Shown here one piece after another: positions 38,801 to 51,755 of a stretch of DNA of 64,000 nt. The notes under the pieces were generated by a model. It was not told the origin of the DNA. It made no database searches and saw only the letters and a program-made list of their open reading frames with translations. The stretch covers positions 837,001 through 901,000 of the forward strand of contig JAJOZX010000197.1 in assembly GCA_023014485.1 (NCBI GenBank), in the 5' to 3' direction. The stretch is from Bathynomus jamesi. Lineage: Eukaryota > Arthropoda > Malacostraca > Isopoda > Cirolanidae. The translations under genes were made by a program, and so were the position numbers. The number at the start of each line of letters is the position of its first letter. The stretch's first letter is position 1.

Positions 38801-41800
38801 TTATTTAAAGTGTTAATTTTATCTTCAGGTCATAGAATTATTCAGCAACATTACTTGGACGAAAGAAGATCCTAGTGTCTATGAGTTTGAAATCGTGGAA
38901 AATTGGAGGACTCCCTGGACCAATGTTTTTGTCAACCTTCTCATCTATATCGCTTTTACGGTAAGATCATTATTATTCTCGCCAACTTTTATTGTGAGCC
39001 AACCGAGGTCGAAGCGAATTATCCGTTAGGTTTGGCGTCATTGGCGATATTGTTGTCGTTATTGTGATTTTTTTATTATTGTAAGTAAAGTGTATTGAAT
39101 ATTTCATCTACCAATTTTGTTTTAATTTATTTTTTGAAGTATTGTGCAAAGGGTAGCTACCATGAAAATTGTTTTCAAAATCGAAGACTTTTTTTTTTTA
39201 AGCTATTTCTGTTACATTTTGCGACTTTTTTTTTTTTGGTGTGCGCGCGCATTGCTATACCATTGTAATAATACCCAAAGTCTATATGAATATCTAGTCG
39301 GTCCACGCTAGCATTATAACATGCAAATAATTTGAACAGAAAGTTTTAAGTCACTCACTCAGATTATAAATGTAGCTTCACAAAGTTGGTCCCACTGGCT
39401 TTTAAATGTGAAGCTCAAAATTTTGATGGCTGTGGTATTTTGTAAATTTATGGACTGACTGCCATGGTTTTTTTTTATCGATTTAACAAGAGAGTATTAC
39501 ATTTTATAGAATCGTGGTCTTACTAGATAAAAGTAGGCTGTGTTATACCATTATAATGTTTCATTTGATGTAAACATTTAATTGTAATATAAAAACCCAC
39601 TCTAATAGACAGAGTTTATTTCCACAACAGTTTCGATGCCCACTGGCATCCTCTTCGGGTGGATACAGAAAAACGAATCTGTATCCACCCGAAGAGGATG
39701 CCAGTAGGCATCGAAACTGTTGTGGAAATAAACTCCATCTATTAGAGTGGGTTCTTATTATCATATTGTGACTTTCAGGTAGAAAAAGTGGTTTTTTTTT
39801 TTCATTTATTGTAATATAAAAGTTATGCTCAAACTCAGTCGGCTCATCCTTCTTGACGGCTTTTTAGTTGAACCAAGATTTTAATAGCTGTGGCATTGAA
39901 AGACTATGTAATAGTTCACCTTTTCTTAGTTTATTTAATACGGTGAAGTTATCAATTTCATTCTACAAAATTTTATCAGCAAACACTGGATACTGACTAG
40001 GCACTAGGACTAGGGTATGATTAATTAATAATTTTTAGGAAAAAGTGATGAATGATGAAACTTTCTAATTAATCAATGATTAACTGATTAAAAATGCTTA
40101 AAAATTAAATACTTCTGAAAAGAGTAAGAAAGAGCTTTATTGTTTCTGTGGCGTGAGATAAGACCGAAGAAAACAGTTTGCTCAAACATTTAGTTTGCTT
40201 TAGTTCAAGAAATTAGGCATGGGCGGATTAGACAGTTTATACATGAAAAAAGGTGCCAAATTTAAGGTACAAAAGGGTACAAAATTTAAGGTAAAATTAT
40301 ACTAAAATTATGACGAAAATTAATCATTTCCCATCATTTTCTAAAAAAAATTTTTTTGATTAATTAATGATTAAATTCGGAACACTGATTAACTGATTAA
40401 TCGGAACCATGCCCTTACTGACTCGTTTTACGTAGTTGAATATTTTATACTTGGAACTATAGTAAATAATTATTTTAACGATGTATTTATGTAAAATGAT
40501 TTTTATTAAATTAGAAGACAATGAAGTGCGGTGAAAGGGTGAATAAATAAGTCCTAATTTAAAACTTTTAGTTTTGCGGAAGTGTGGTGGCAAGTACTCT
40601 TCCAGTCCCATCCGGTATATTTATTCCAGTGTTCAAAATGGGTGCCGCATTGGGGAGGATTGTCGGAGAAGGGATGGCAGTCATGTTCCCATCCGGTCTT
40701 AGCTACGGGGGAATTCAACACAACATTATTCCAGGTTTTTCCAACTGTTGCGTGTGTGATGGTGATTTATTTTATTTTTTTTTTAATTCCTGGCAAAGTT
40801 TTGGTTACATTTCATAATTTGTTTTGTTCTAAAATAACGATTTCAGTTATAGTTTAATTCAGCGTTTCTTAACCCTTTAAGAACGAGCCCGCAGCATATG
40901 CAGTCACTCTTGTTACCAGAACGTATAGGTTTTATTGTTATTGAAAACTAAATATTTTAGTAACTAATCACTGAAATGATACACATTTTGGGTTCCTTTC
41001 CCGACAACTAAATGACATCTATATGTAAACCTGTAAAACATTTATAGAAACGAGGCATTGTAGTACAATTTATATTATTATTTCTGGTGGACCTTAAGGT
41101 ACCATCCGTCGTTAAAGGGTTAACCGGGGTGCCAGAGGTGCCTAATAAGGGTGCCGCGAAATCTCATGAAAATGCCAGAAATAAGTGAATGAAAATTGAA
41201 AAGTTAGTAAATATTCTCAATTTAAACAAAACATTGGCCACTTATTACGTCCATACGGAAATTGCATAGGTTCATTTTGAAGTCACGTGGCACTGGGGTT
41301 GGGGGAGGAAGGGATGTTGGACAGTGGGAGACGAAAATCCTCTGGATTGCCACGAAAGAATAACAGATGTTTATTGGGGGTACCTTGAACCTAAAAAGGT
41401 TGGGTTTAATTGATTCGCATGAAGTGTACTGTAAATGAATTTTAAATTTTTAGTTAGGACATTCCTTTATTTATACAGTAATTTAAAAAAATCCTATTGT
41501 GAAACTGTTTTTTACTAGTATATATTGGTTTGAAAAATAAAGTTTCAGGACAGGACTTTTTTAATTCGATTCTACAATTCTCGATTTCTGAGTACTATAT
41601 TAATGAGGTTTATTTTCGCAGGAGGGTATTCTATTGTCGGGGCAGCCGCTTTTACCGGAGCAGTTACTCACACCATTTCCACGTCAGTTATTGTCTTTGA
41701 ACTTACTGGACAAATCACTCACATTCTCCCAGTTATGGTAATTAAGGATTTTACTCTAGTAATCAAATCATATCTTTGCGCGGGCTACGTTGTAGCCACG

Positions 41801-44800
41801 TCGCGACACCTCTTCCCGTTTGATCAGCTAAGTTAAGTGACATTGGGTCTGGCTAAGGGTGTCGATTGCTCTAAAATAGTAGGGGGGGGGGACACTTCGC
41901 CTTCAAACTGAGTAGCTGTTGCGTGTAATATATCAGTGTTTTCTATAGACAAATTTCGGCAGCCCAAATTATTATAATTTCTACCAAGAACACACAAATG
42001 CTACGTGCAATTATTAAAATGCAAATTGACTGCTAAATTCTATGATAAATATACAGGGCGTCCCAAAAAAATGTATACACACTTTAACAGCTGATAGCTC
42101 AATTGATGTTTCTTTCTTTCCAAGTTAAACCCATTAGAATTAATAATGGCAGTCAGACTAAGCTTTGAACAAAGGAAATTCATTCTAAAATGCTACTGGA
42201 AGTGTGAAAACGCAGTTGAAGTGCAAAGACAGTTTAGGAGGGAGTTTCAAACAGATCCACCAACGCGACTTACCATCACTCGAATTAGAGATAAGTTTGA
42301 AGCCGATGGAACTGTTCAGAATGTCCACAAGAAGCGTTCCGGAAGACCACGGACATCGACAAGCCCCACAAAGCAAGAAAGAGTACTGGAAACGTATCAC
42401 CAAAGTCCAAGAAAATCTGTGCGGCAAGCGAGTCGTGAGGTAGGAATTTCAGAATCGTCTGTCCAACGCATTTTGAAGCGCTGTCAATGGAAAAGTTACA
42501 TTCCAAGATTAGTCCATGCTATTAATGAAGATGATGATGATCCGGACCGAAGAGTGGAGTATTGCGAGTGGTACTTGGCACGATGTGGATGTGGATTGGA
42601 CGAAGGGGTTTCGTAGAATACCCTCCGCGTTCACCAGACCTCACACCACTAGACTTTTTTTTATGGGGATACTTAAAAGACAAAGTCTACGCTATAAAAC
42701 CTGCAACAGTCGCTGAATTGAGAGCAGCCATTGAACGAGAATGCACACAAATACCAAACGAAATGTTTCGTGATGTTTGCGATTCCATTGCTTCGCGTTA
42801 TCAGCAGTGCCTGGACCAGAACGGACGTCAGTTTGAAAACAGGCGTTGACAAAACAATTAAATAATGTCTGTAGATTCTATTACATTTTGAAAATGAAAT
42901 GTATTTTAATAAACACTGCCTTTATAAGTATTTAAAGTGTGTATACATTTTTTTGGGACGCCCTGTACACTGGTATTCATGACAATAATTTATAATATTG
43001 CTATTACATTTACGTATAACGTCTTATTAGGTGCCATTAATAGTTAGCATTTATAGCAATTCATCCACAAAGTCGGGGGGGGGGACAACTGGTAGGTTGT
43101 TCCCCGACTTTATAAAAAGTCGGGGGGGGGGGGACATGTCCCCTGCGTCCTCCCCCGCAATCGACGCCCATGGGTCTGGCCAGTAGTTGAATGGGAGACA
43201 GTCATCCGTGTCCAGATGATATAGTGACCCTTAGATGGTTGGAATACCACGCAAAGCTGTAGGTCCCGTCCATCATATTACTTTTGCCATTACAATGGCG
43301 GTTAGAAAACCCCAAATCATTATCACCACCATAGTAACAACTTCCTAGTCTTCTTATTTAACTTTTGAGACCAAATCCACTTTCTTCCTCGACTGAAGTT
43401 CGCTCTCTCTTCGTCAGGTTGCTGTCCTAATCGCTAATGGAATCGCGCAGCTGCTCCAACCGTCCGTGTATGATTCCATCATTAAAATCAAGAAACTACC
43501 CTATTTGCCAGACATCTTGACTTCTACATCAGGCGCGTATAACATGTACGTAGAAGACTTCATGATTCGTGACGTGAAGTATATTTGGTACGGCATTACG
43601 TACCGCGACTTGAAGAGGATTCTCGTCGACAATAAGAAAATTCGTTCTCTGCCTCTCGTCGATTCGCCCGGTAAGATAAACACTCCTCCCTCGTCCGTAT
43701 ACTCACGTAGATATATTTATACTCTTCGCAGTACTGCGTTACACTTAACTCGTTTCATTCCCATTCTCGGGTGTGCGTCGTGGTCACGTCGCACCACCAC
43801 TTCTCGTTAAATCACCGAGGTTAAACGACGTTGGGTTTGTTCAGTAGTTGGCTGGGTGACCGGCCGGCCGGCCTCCGCGATCAGATGATGTATGGACCCC
43901 TTAGTTGATGCGGATCCTACGTAAAGCTGTAGGTGACCTTTGCCTTTACGAAAGAGTTTAAACACCCGAAAACATTAATATTATTCCCGTAGAATTTTCA
44001 TATTTTTCTTCCGCGATAGATTCGATGGTATTGCTCGGATCAATCCAGAGGTCAGAATTGATTACGTTAATTGAAGAACATCTCGGAAGAGATCGAAGGT
44101 CTAAAATAGTCAGTAAATGGAAACAAGCTGCTGATAAGTAAGTAAAAACTTTCTTTTTTAAAAGATAAATAACTTCTCTCAGACGAATTTCAGTTAAGAC
44201 TTTTTTAAATTTTCTTACTCAGTATAGACAGATATGTTTCGAGTAAATTTCTGATTATAATTACAAAACAATTTTTTTGTAAAAGTTATTTACTGTAAAC
44301 AATTTGATATATTTGGAATGCGAAGGATTTTATGAATCCGATAATATAATGATGAAAATATATGCGCATCTTTTTGGAATTGTAAAGTACCAGAACGTTC
44401 TAAATAAAGGAATAGGAGATACGAGGCCCTCCAAGGAAGAAGTGGCTAAACGACAAAAGTAAAAAGACGTCCGTAAACGTAGTTAAAAGTTGAACTAATT
44501 TGAAAATTGCCACAACTATTGAACTTTTGAAGATATTTCCACGAACTATGTTCAAAAGTTATTCCACTTTCAAATTGGTACAACGTTTAACAGTTTTCTT
44601 TATTTTTGTCGCTTGGCCGCTTCTTCCTCTTTCCACTTTCTAGTCAGAAAGGGGTGAAAATAGTTTTGATCAGAGCTGAAACTAAATGGGAAGACAAAAC
44701 GTGCGTAATTTGGTGTATATTTTCAAAATTTTAACAAAATTGGGATAATAGCAAAGAAAACGCGTTTAACACAGTTTATAACACGGGTAAAACTATTATA

Positions 44801-47800
44801 TTAGTAAAAGAATGAATATTTAACTAATTTGCAATGACTATTATGCATAGGTACTATTTCCCGAACTGGCGGAGAGGAAAAGGGTAAGATGTAATTGATG
44901 TAATAAAGAGTTTTGCTAATACTAGAATTAGATGCTAATTTGAAGAGTAAAGCTATTTTCTTTTAGAATTTCTACAAATTATATTTAGTATTTTTTTTTA
45001 TTAGAACGTAAACGCTTTTGTATCGAATATTTTATTAATTTTTTTTTTTTACGATAGATGGTTGGCAATTTATTGTAGAGCAGATGGGCACAGAGAATAG
45101 AGATGTAGTGTATTTTGTATGACCAATATACGTGTAGTTTTACTCGTTATTTGTTTAATAGTCGGTCCAAAAAGTCTTGTCTCGAATTTCCACGTTTCTC
45201 ATCGATATTTGTCGGTAAGAAACATCGAATTTCACTGAAGGATGTTTTAGGCGATTTTTAGGGCTGTGGAAAAAAGTTCGTCTATAAAATTTATGAAAAA
45301 TTACTAAATGGTCGTAATGTTTTTCTCTGTATATTATATTCTTTTCGGTAACGTTAACAAAGTTTCAAAATCAAAACTCAATCGTTACTAATTTGTAATA
45401 ATTTTAGGCTTTTTGAAAAAATATTCTTGGAGAACTTTTTTCCCGAAACTGTAGGTAGCTTATTAGACTCGCATTTGCTTAGTTTGATGTAAGATTATAG
45501 GTGAATATTTTGTTTTGCAAATTATTTTAGTTTACATGGTAACATTGCACATATATAAATATTATGTATACTATCACATAGGTCAACGATCGTATAAGAA
45601 TTTTATAAAATAAATAAATAATTTGGTAAGAAAATTAGCTACTTTGATTCGTGTTTCATTGAAAGAGATTCAAAGGTTTCTATCCATTTTTTATTTTTAT
45701 TTTCGGCAGGGAATTGACCGCCGAATTCCATGACAGAGAGAGGAAGGAAAATGATTTTAGAGAACGCTTTAACGATAGAGAAAAATATTCGGGACTCGTT
45801 GCATCCGTGTTGCCCGTTGTCAGTATGACTGCTTTGGCTCCCACTGGCATTAATACTATGGGTAAGACGCGAAAATGTTTAATTTTTATCGTATGTTATC
45901 ACTTTTCTTTATTAATAGTTGGAGAAGACAATGATCTCCGACCATTTGCAAATTCGTTGTTAATCACTATAGTTTTGCGTTCAAAAAAATGATTTAAACG
46001 AAGAAACGTCTACTTTTAGGAGTCGAATCCCATCCGAGAATTCCGAATGCCTTTATGAGCTCCAGCTCTTCAGAGGTCGAATCTCAGCCCTCGGAGGAGC
46101 CCAGCAACATTCAGAATGAACGATCTAACCTGTTGACTGCGGAGTATTCTGAAGAAATTATGAAGCCGGGCACTCTCAAAGCCGATGCCCGCCCTTCTTT
46201 GACCCTGGTTCTGACACGAGCCATCACGGTTTCTTCGGCAGAGAACTTGGAGGCTTCACAAACCAAAGACTCGAACGAGGGGTTGAAACCTTCGAGGTTT
46301 GCGGTCACCAAAGTTGAAACCCCGTCCAAAAATGAGTCCTCCGTCACACTTCAAGTCGATCCCGTCGAGGTTTAATTAATTGGTTTAATTTGGAAAATAA
46401 AAATGCGGAAAAAAGTTTGCCGAAAAGTAAAAATTAAAAAAAAATTACTAATTTCTCTTCGCCGATCGAAGATAGAAGTGAACTATTTTGTAACATTTTT
46501 CGTCATTGCCATTGTAAACTTTCGAGAAAAATACCTTATATTGCAAAAGTACCGCTCTAATTTTTGCAGATTTGGGAAAGCTTTTGTAATTTGAAGTCGT
46601 TGTACAATTTTTTTGTTTTTTAGAATGAAAATACGCTTTTCTGCAGTTTGTAGTAGTTTATTACAATTAATTAATTAAAATATATATTACATTATTGTAT
46701 TTGTAATGTGTTCTGTTAGTGAACCAGTCTTGACGGTCTCCCCCCCATCATCACCACCTAAAAAAATAAATTTAAAGAAAATTTTATTGATTAGTAATTT
46801 TGTCTTTGTTAAAAGTTTAGGCGAAATTTTTTCCACAAATGTACAGCATAAAATTTTTTTCACTAAAAATCTTCCTAGGCGAACTTTTTTCCGAAACTAT
46901 ACTTTTCGTTAATGAGATATTGTAAGGTGATCCATTCGTTTGATTCTAATCCACTTCTCTGATCCATTTCCCTCGAATACGTGATCTAGATTCCCGAAGT
47001 GAACCTGACCTTTCCTCGCAAGAGAACAAGGACTTTACAAAGCAACTCTTTACCGAGGAAGAGTATCCTGAAGAAGACGAGGAGTTTTATCCTTCATCCC
47101 ACTCCGGCATCTCCCTGCGTCACTCCCACACGCACTCCTTACGCCACAGTTCACGCGGGAGACTCCAAGTAAGATGGGAGCTAATGCCTTCAGCAGGGCC
47201 TTAAATGGAGTTGCAACGAGTATATTTAAGATTTTAAACAAGTCATCTCCAGAGTCGTAAAGTAAATAGGATTTAAGAGTATTTTATACAATTTGTATAA
47301 ATTCTTTAAAGTATGATTTACAAAAGATTTTTATACAGGGTGTTTCTAAAGTCGCGCAACCCATTTTATATACGATACTTATATTGGGTTGCGCGACTTA
47401 AAAAATGTATAATTACTCCACAGTTCTTGGAATTATACAATTACAGAATTGAATTACCAATTGTTGGATAAGTGAATATTAACGTGATAATGTACTCGGG
47501 TTGTTTAAGGTCACGTGAAGCAGGGGACCTACAGCTTTACGTGGAATCGGAACCATATAAAGGTCGCTACATCATCCGAACGTAGAAGACTGCCACCCAT
47601 TCAACTAATGAACAAACCCAACCTCGCTAACTACAACGGAAAGCTATCATGATAATTACACAGAGAAAATAGTCCTAACAGTATTTTTATAATTAATGAT
47701 TTAGGTAATGGATGTATGTTTGTTTAAGGCTTCGCCAGACTATCGAGGCTGTGATGAGGAAAAGAAGGCTTTCTAAACCAGAGACGAAAAGCACCCCAAA

Positions 47801-50800
47801 ATTGACTGGCACCCCGCCAGCATGCAATTTCAGAACACAAATTGTAAATAAAGATCTTAGTTTTATTGCGAACTTTTATTATTATTATGACTTAGTGATT
47901 ACACGAGAGGCGTGTTGTATTTTATAATTATATATATAGTACATATAATGTTTTTACCCTTAGACTCCACAGCTGCTACTGGAGAAGACGATTGAGCAAC
48001 AAAGGTTGTGGGAGGAGGAAGAACTGGACAAGAAAGTAGACTTCAGTGAGTGTCATATTGACCCCGCGCCTTTCCAGTTAGTCGAAAGAACTTCGTTGCT
48101 GAAGGTTGGTTGTTTGTAGTACTCTTAAGAAGAAAGTATACTTTAGCTTGATTCATTGTTGATCTTCTATTGACTGTTCTTTAAAGAGAGAGAGAGAGAG
48201 ATTTCTGCAAATTATAGTAGAGTTTATTAAGAAATTCTAAATTTTCACTTGGAGAGGAAAAACTACCAAATTCGGTGCTGACAGAGACTACTCAGTTTTT
48301 CTTTAATCTCTCTCTCTCATTGCTTGCTATGTTTAGGATCTCTCTTTAAAAGCGCTTGTAATATTGATTCAAGAGGTAATCTAGAACTTGGGTCAAGTTT
48401 GAGTGGTTGTATACCGCATTTGTTTGAAACAAATAATCCTCTTAATTCTATCATAAAATAATATTCTCATTTTCAGCAAGGGAGCTGGGAGGGGGATATA
48501 AGTTGCTTTATAGTGGAACGAATGAACAGGGTAGAAACGGTGTTGGTATAGTGCTGTCAGAAGTGCTGAAGGATAGCCTGGTGAGTGTGAGTAGAAGGAG
48601 CGATAGAGTTATGAGTGTTAAGCTGGGCCTTGACGAGATGACGGTGAACATCGTGAGTGCGTATGCCCCCCAAGCTGGCTGTGAAGGTGTAGAAAAGGAA
48701 GTGTTTTGGAATCAGTTGGATCAAGAACTTGGTGCGATACCAGAGGGGGAAAAAGTGATCTTGGGTGGAGACCTGAATGGCCATGTGGGAAGAAGTAGAG
48801 AGGTGATTGAGAGGGTGCATGGTGGTTGGGGCGTGGGAGAGAGAAATGAAGAAGGGGAAAGGGTGGTGGATTTCGCGATGGCGTTTGATCTAGCGATAGT
48901 CAACACCTTCTTCCAGAAAAAAGATAACCAGTTTGTGACCTATAGGAGCGGAGGAAGAGAAAGCCAGATAGACTTTCTAATGTGCAGGAGATCCCATTTG
49001 GAAGAAGTTAAGAACTGCAGTGTCATAAACGGGGAAAGCGTGGCGGCGCAACATAGAATCCTGGTGATGGATTGGTCGTTTAAGAGTGGTAGGAAAAGAA
49101 GGCAAGAACAGGTGACACCTAGGATAAAGTGGTGGGGACTGAAGAAAGAAGACCAGAAAAGGAAATTTGAGGAGAAGGTTTTGGAAGAAGTAAGGTCGTT
49201 GGAGTGTACAAGAATGGTGGGAGGAGAACAGCCGGGTGATATTGAGAGTTGGTGAGGAAGTACTGGGCAAAACATCAGGTAGAAGACCCCCTGAAGATAA
49301 AGAGACGTGGTGGTGGAATGAAGAGGTTCAGGAGGTGATTAAAAGGAAGAAAGATGCTAAAAAGAAGTGGGACACATCTGGTAGACAAGAGGATAGAGAA
49401 AGCTATAGGCAGGCGAAAAAGGAGGCGAAGAAGGGAGTGGCAAGAGCCAAGGCGCAGGCGATGAATGAAGTATATAAAGAGTTGGAGACACCGGCGGGAG
49501 AGAGAAAGATCCTTAGAATAGCGAAGGCTAGGGATAAGGCGAGTAAAGATTTTACTCAAATTAAACAGGTAAAGGATGGGCAGGGAGTGGTCTTAAAGGA
49601 TCAGGATAAAATCATGGATAGATGGAAGAGTTATTTTGAACATCTGTTAAATGAGGAAAACCCAAGGGTTATTTTGAAGATGGTGTCCCAAATCAAGGGT
49701 TAACTTCAAGAGTGAGTAGGGAGGAGGTGAAGGTGGCGTTGAAAGGAATGAAGAAGGGGAAGGCATTGGGACCGGATGGGATACCAGTGGAGGCGTGGAA
49801 TTGTTTGGGAGATGAGGGCATAGATCTATTGTGGGATCTGATGCAGAAGATATATGAACAAGAGGAAATGCCGGAGGAATGGGGGGATAGTACACTCGTA
49901 CCTATCTACAAAGAGAAGGGGGACATCCAGGATTGTGGAAATTATAGGGGAATAAAGCTTATGTCACACACGATGAAGGTTTGGGAAAGGATTATAGAGA
50001 AAAGGTTAAGAGAAGAGACAACCGTGGGGGAAGAGCAGTTGGGTTTTATGCCAGGTAGGGGAACAACTGATGCGATTTTTGCACTGAGGCAGTTGATGGA
50101 GAAACACCGGGAGCGACAAAAGGGACTGCACATGGTTTTCATCGACCTAGAGAAAGCATATGATAGAGTGCCACGCCAGGAGGTTTGGAGGTGTATGAGA
50201 GAGAAAGGTGTGCCGGAGAAGTACGTTAGGTTGGTGCAAAGTATGTATGAAGGAGCAAGGACCCAGGTTAGGAGTAGTGTAGGTGTAACGGAATGGTTCC
50301 CCGTGAGGGTTGGTCTACATCAGGGATCTTCTTTGAGCCCGTACCTTTTGTTTTGATTATGGATGTGTTGGCCCAGGGGATAAAAGATCAATCCCCTTGG
50401 TGTATGCTCTTTGCAGACGATATTGTTCTGTGCAGCAACAGGAGAGAAGTAGTAGAAAGAAAATTGGAGGAATGGAGGAGGGCTTTTGAAGACAGAGGGT
50501 TGAAAATCAGCAGAAAGAAAACGGAGTACCTGAGGTTCTACGAAAATCAAGACTCAGAAATTAGTTTAGAGGGAGCGAGGTTAAAGAGAGTAAGTAAGTT
50601 TACGTACTTGGGATCGACAGTGGCTGAGGACGGTGAGCTGGACACAGAAATAACACACAGAGTGCAATCTGGTTGGAAAAATTGGAAGAAAGTTTCAGGG
50701 GTGTTGTGTGACCGAAGAATAGGCGCAAGGGTTAAGGGAAAGGTGTATAAGACTGTGGTAAGACCGGCTATGATGTATGGGGCTGAGTCTTGGGCTATAA

Positions 50801-51711
50801 AGAAAGATCATGAGAAAAGACTAGATGTAACGGAGATGAGAATGCTGAGATGGATGTGCGGAGTGACAAGGTTGGATAGAGTAAGGATTGAAAGGATAAG
50901 GGGCACAACAAAGGTTGGAGAAATCTCGAGGAAGATACAAGAAAGTAGACTGAAGTGGTATGGACATGTGATGAGGGGGGACGAAGATTATGTGGGTAAG
51001 AGAACGATGAATATGGAGGTGCATGGCAGGAGAAAGAGAGGCAGACCGAAGCGAAGGTGGATGGAGAAGGTGAGGGACGATTTGAGGGAGAAGGGTTTGT
51101 CGGAGGAAGAAGCCCAGGACCGGGCTGTGTGGAGGAGGCTGGTCAGAAACGCCGACCCCCCATAGAGGCGGGAACGGGCGAAGAGAAAGAAGAAGAGAGT
51201 ATGCCAAAATCAACATTTCTTTAACATAAAATAGTTTTGTACCAAATACTACATTAATGTATACACTGCTTTACGGACAATCATTCCCGAAAATATTTGT
51301 CGCTTTCACAAAAGAGAAGTGGGTTACAGATTATGAATTGCCCAATCAGGGACCTTGTTTCATTTTTTACAAAGGTTGACCAATCAGAGGAAGGAAAATA
51401 TTTTTACGCATTAAATCTGGTACTAAATAAATGTATTAAGACAAAATCTTAAATCTGATTGGATAAGATTCGTGAAGCGACATTTTTTTTACATTATATG
51501 TTCGCGTTTTGTAACTTTTAAATAAATAATTCTTTATAATGAATGAATAACTGTATATTTGTGATTTTTTTTTTCACGCAAATGGGAAAGCTTCGTTTGC
51601 TCAAACTAACGTTTACTTTGTAGTCCGTAGTCAATTCGTAACCCGTAACCTACTTTCCTGCTAGTAACAAATATTTTCGGAGGCGATTCTCCTACTATTC
51701 CGTGAGGATTG

Positions 51712-51755
<44 letters not shown>

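Larger units (their letters stand above)
41854..43171. mobile_element. TIR element inserted in the SINE, itself hosting a mariner
   Basis: The ends aagggtgtcgattgc and gcaatcgacgcccat are inverted repeats. The TSD is 8-9 bases (gggtctggc), consistent with hAT. It contains G-runs near 41882 and 43076-43134 and the complete mariner insertion 42054-42965. Confidence 0.8.
41775..43325 (+). repeat. 5S rRNA-derived SINE, copy 4, split by an insertion
   Basis: The 5' half (to 41853) has CACCTCTTCCCGTTTGATCA and TTGGGTCTGGC. The 3' half (from 43172) continues with CAGTAGTTGAATGGGAGAC, then GAATACCACGCAAAGCTGTA. The 9 bases gggtctggc are present on both sides of the insertion (41845-41853 and 43172-43180). 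Confidence 0.85.

Noticed and set aside
42185..42506. Minus-strand frames over the mariner
   Set aside because: Shadows of the transposase remnant on the + strand.
43775..43900. 5S rRNA gene
   Set aside because: The similarity covers only the central part and continues into a SINE tail found in five other places.
48557..51216. Minus-strand open frames across the RTE element
   Set aside because: They are antisense shadows of the endonuclease/reverse transcriptase coding strand.
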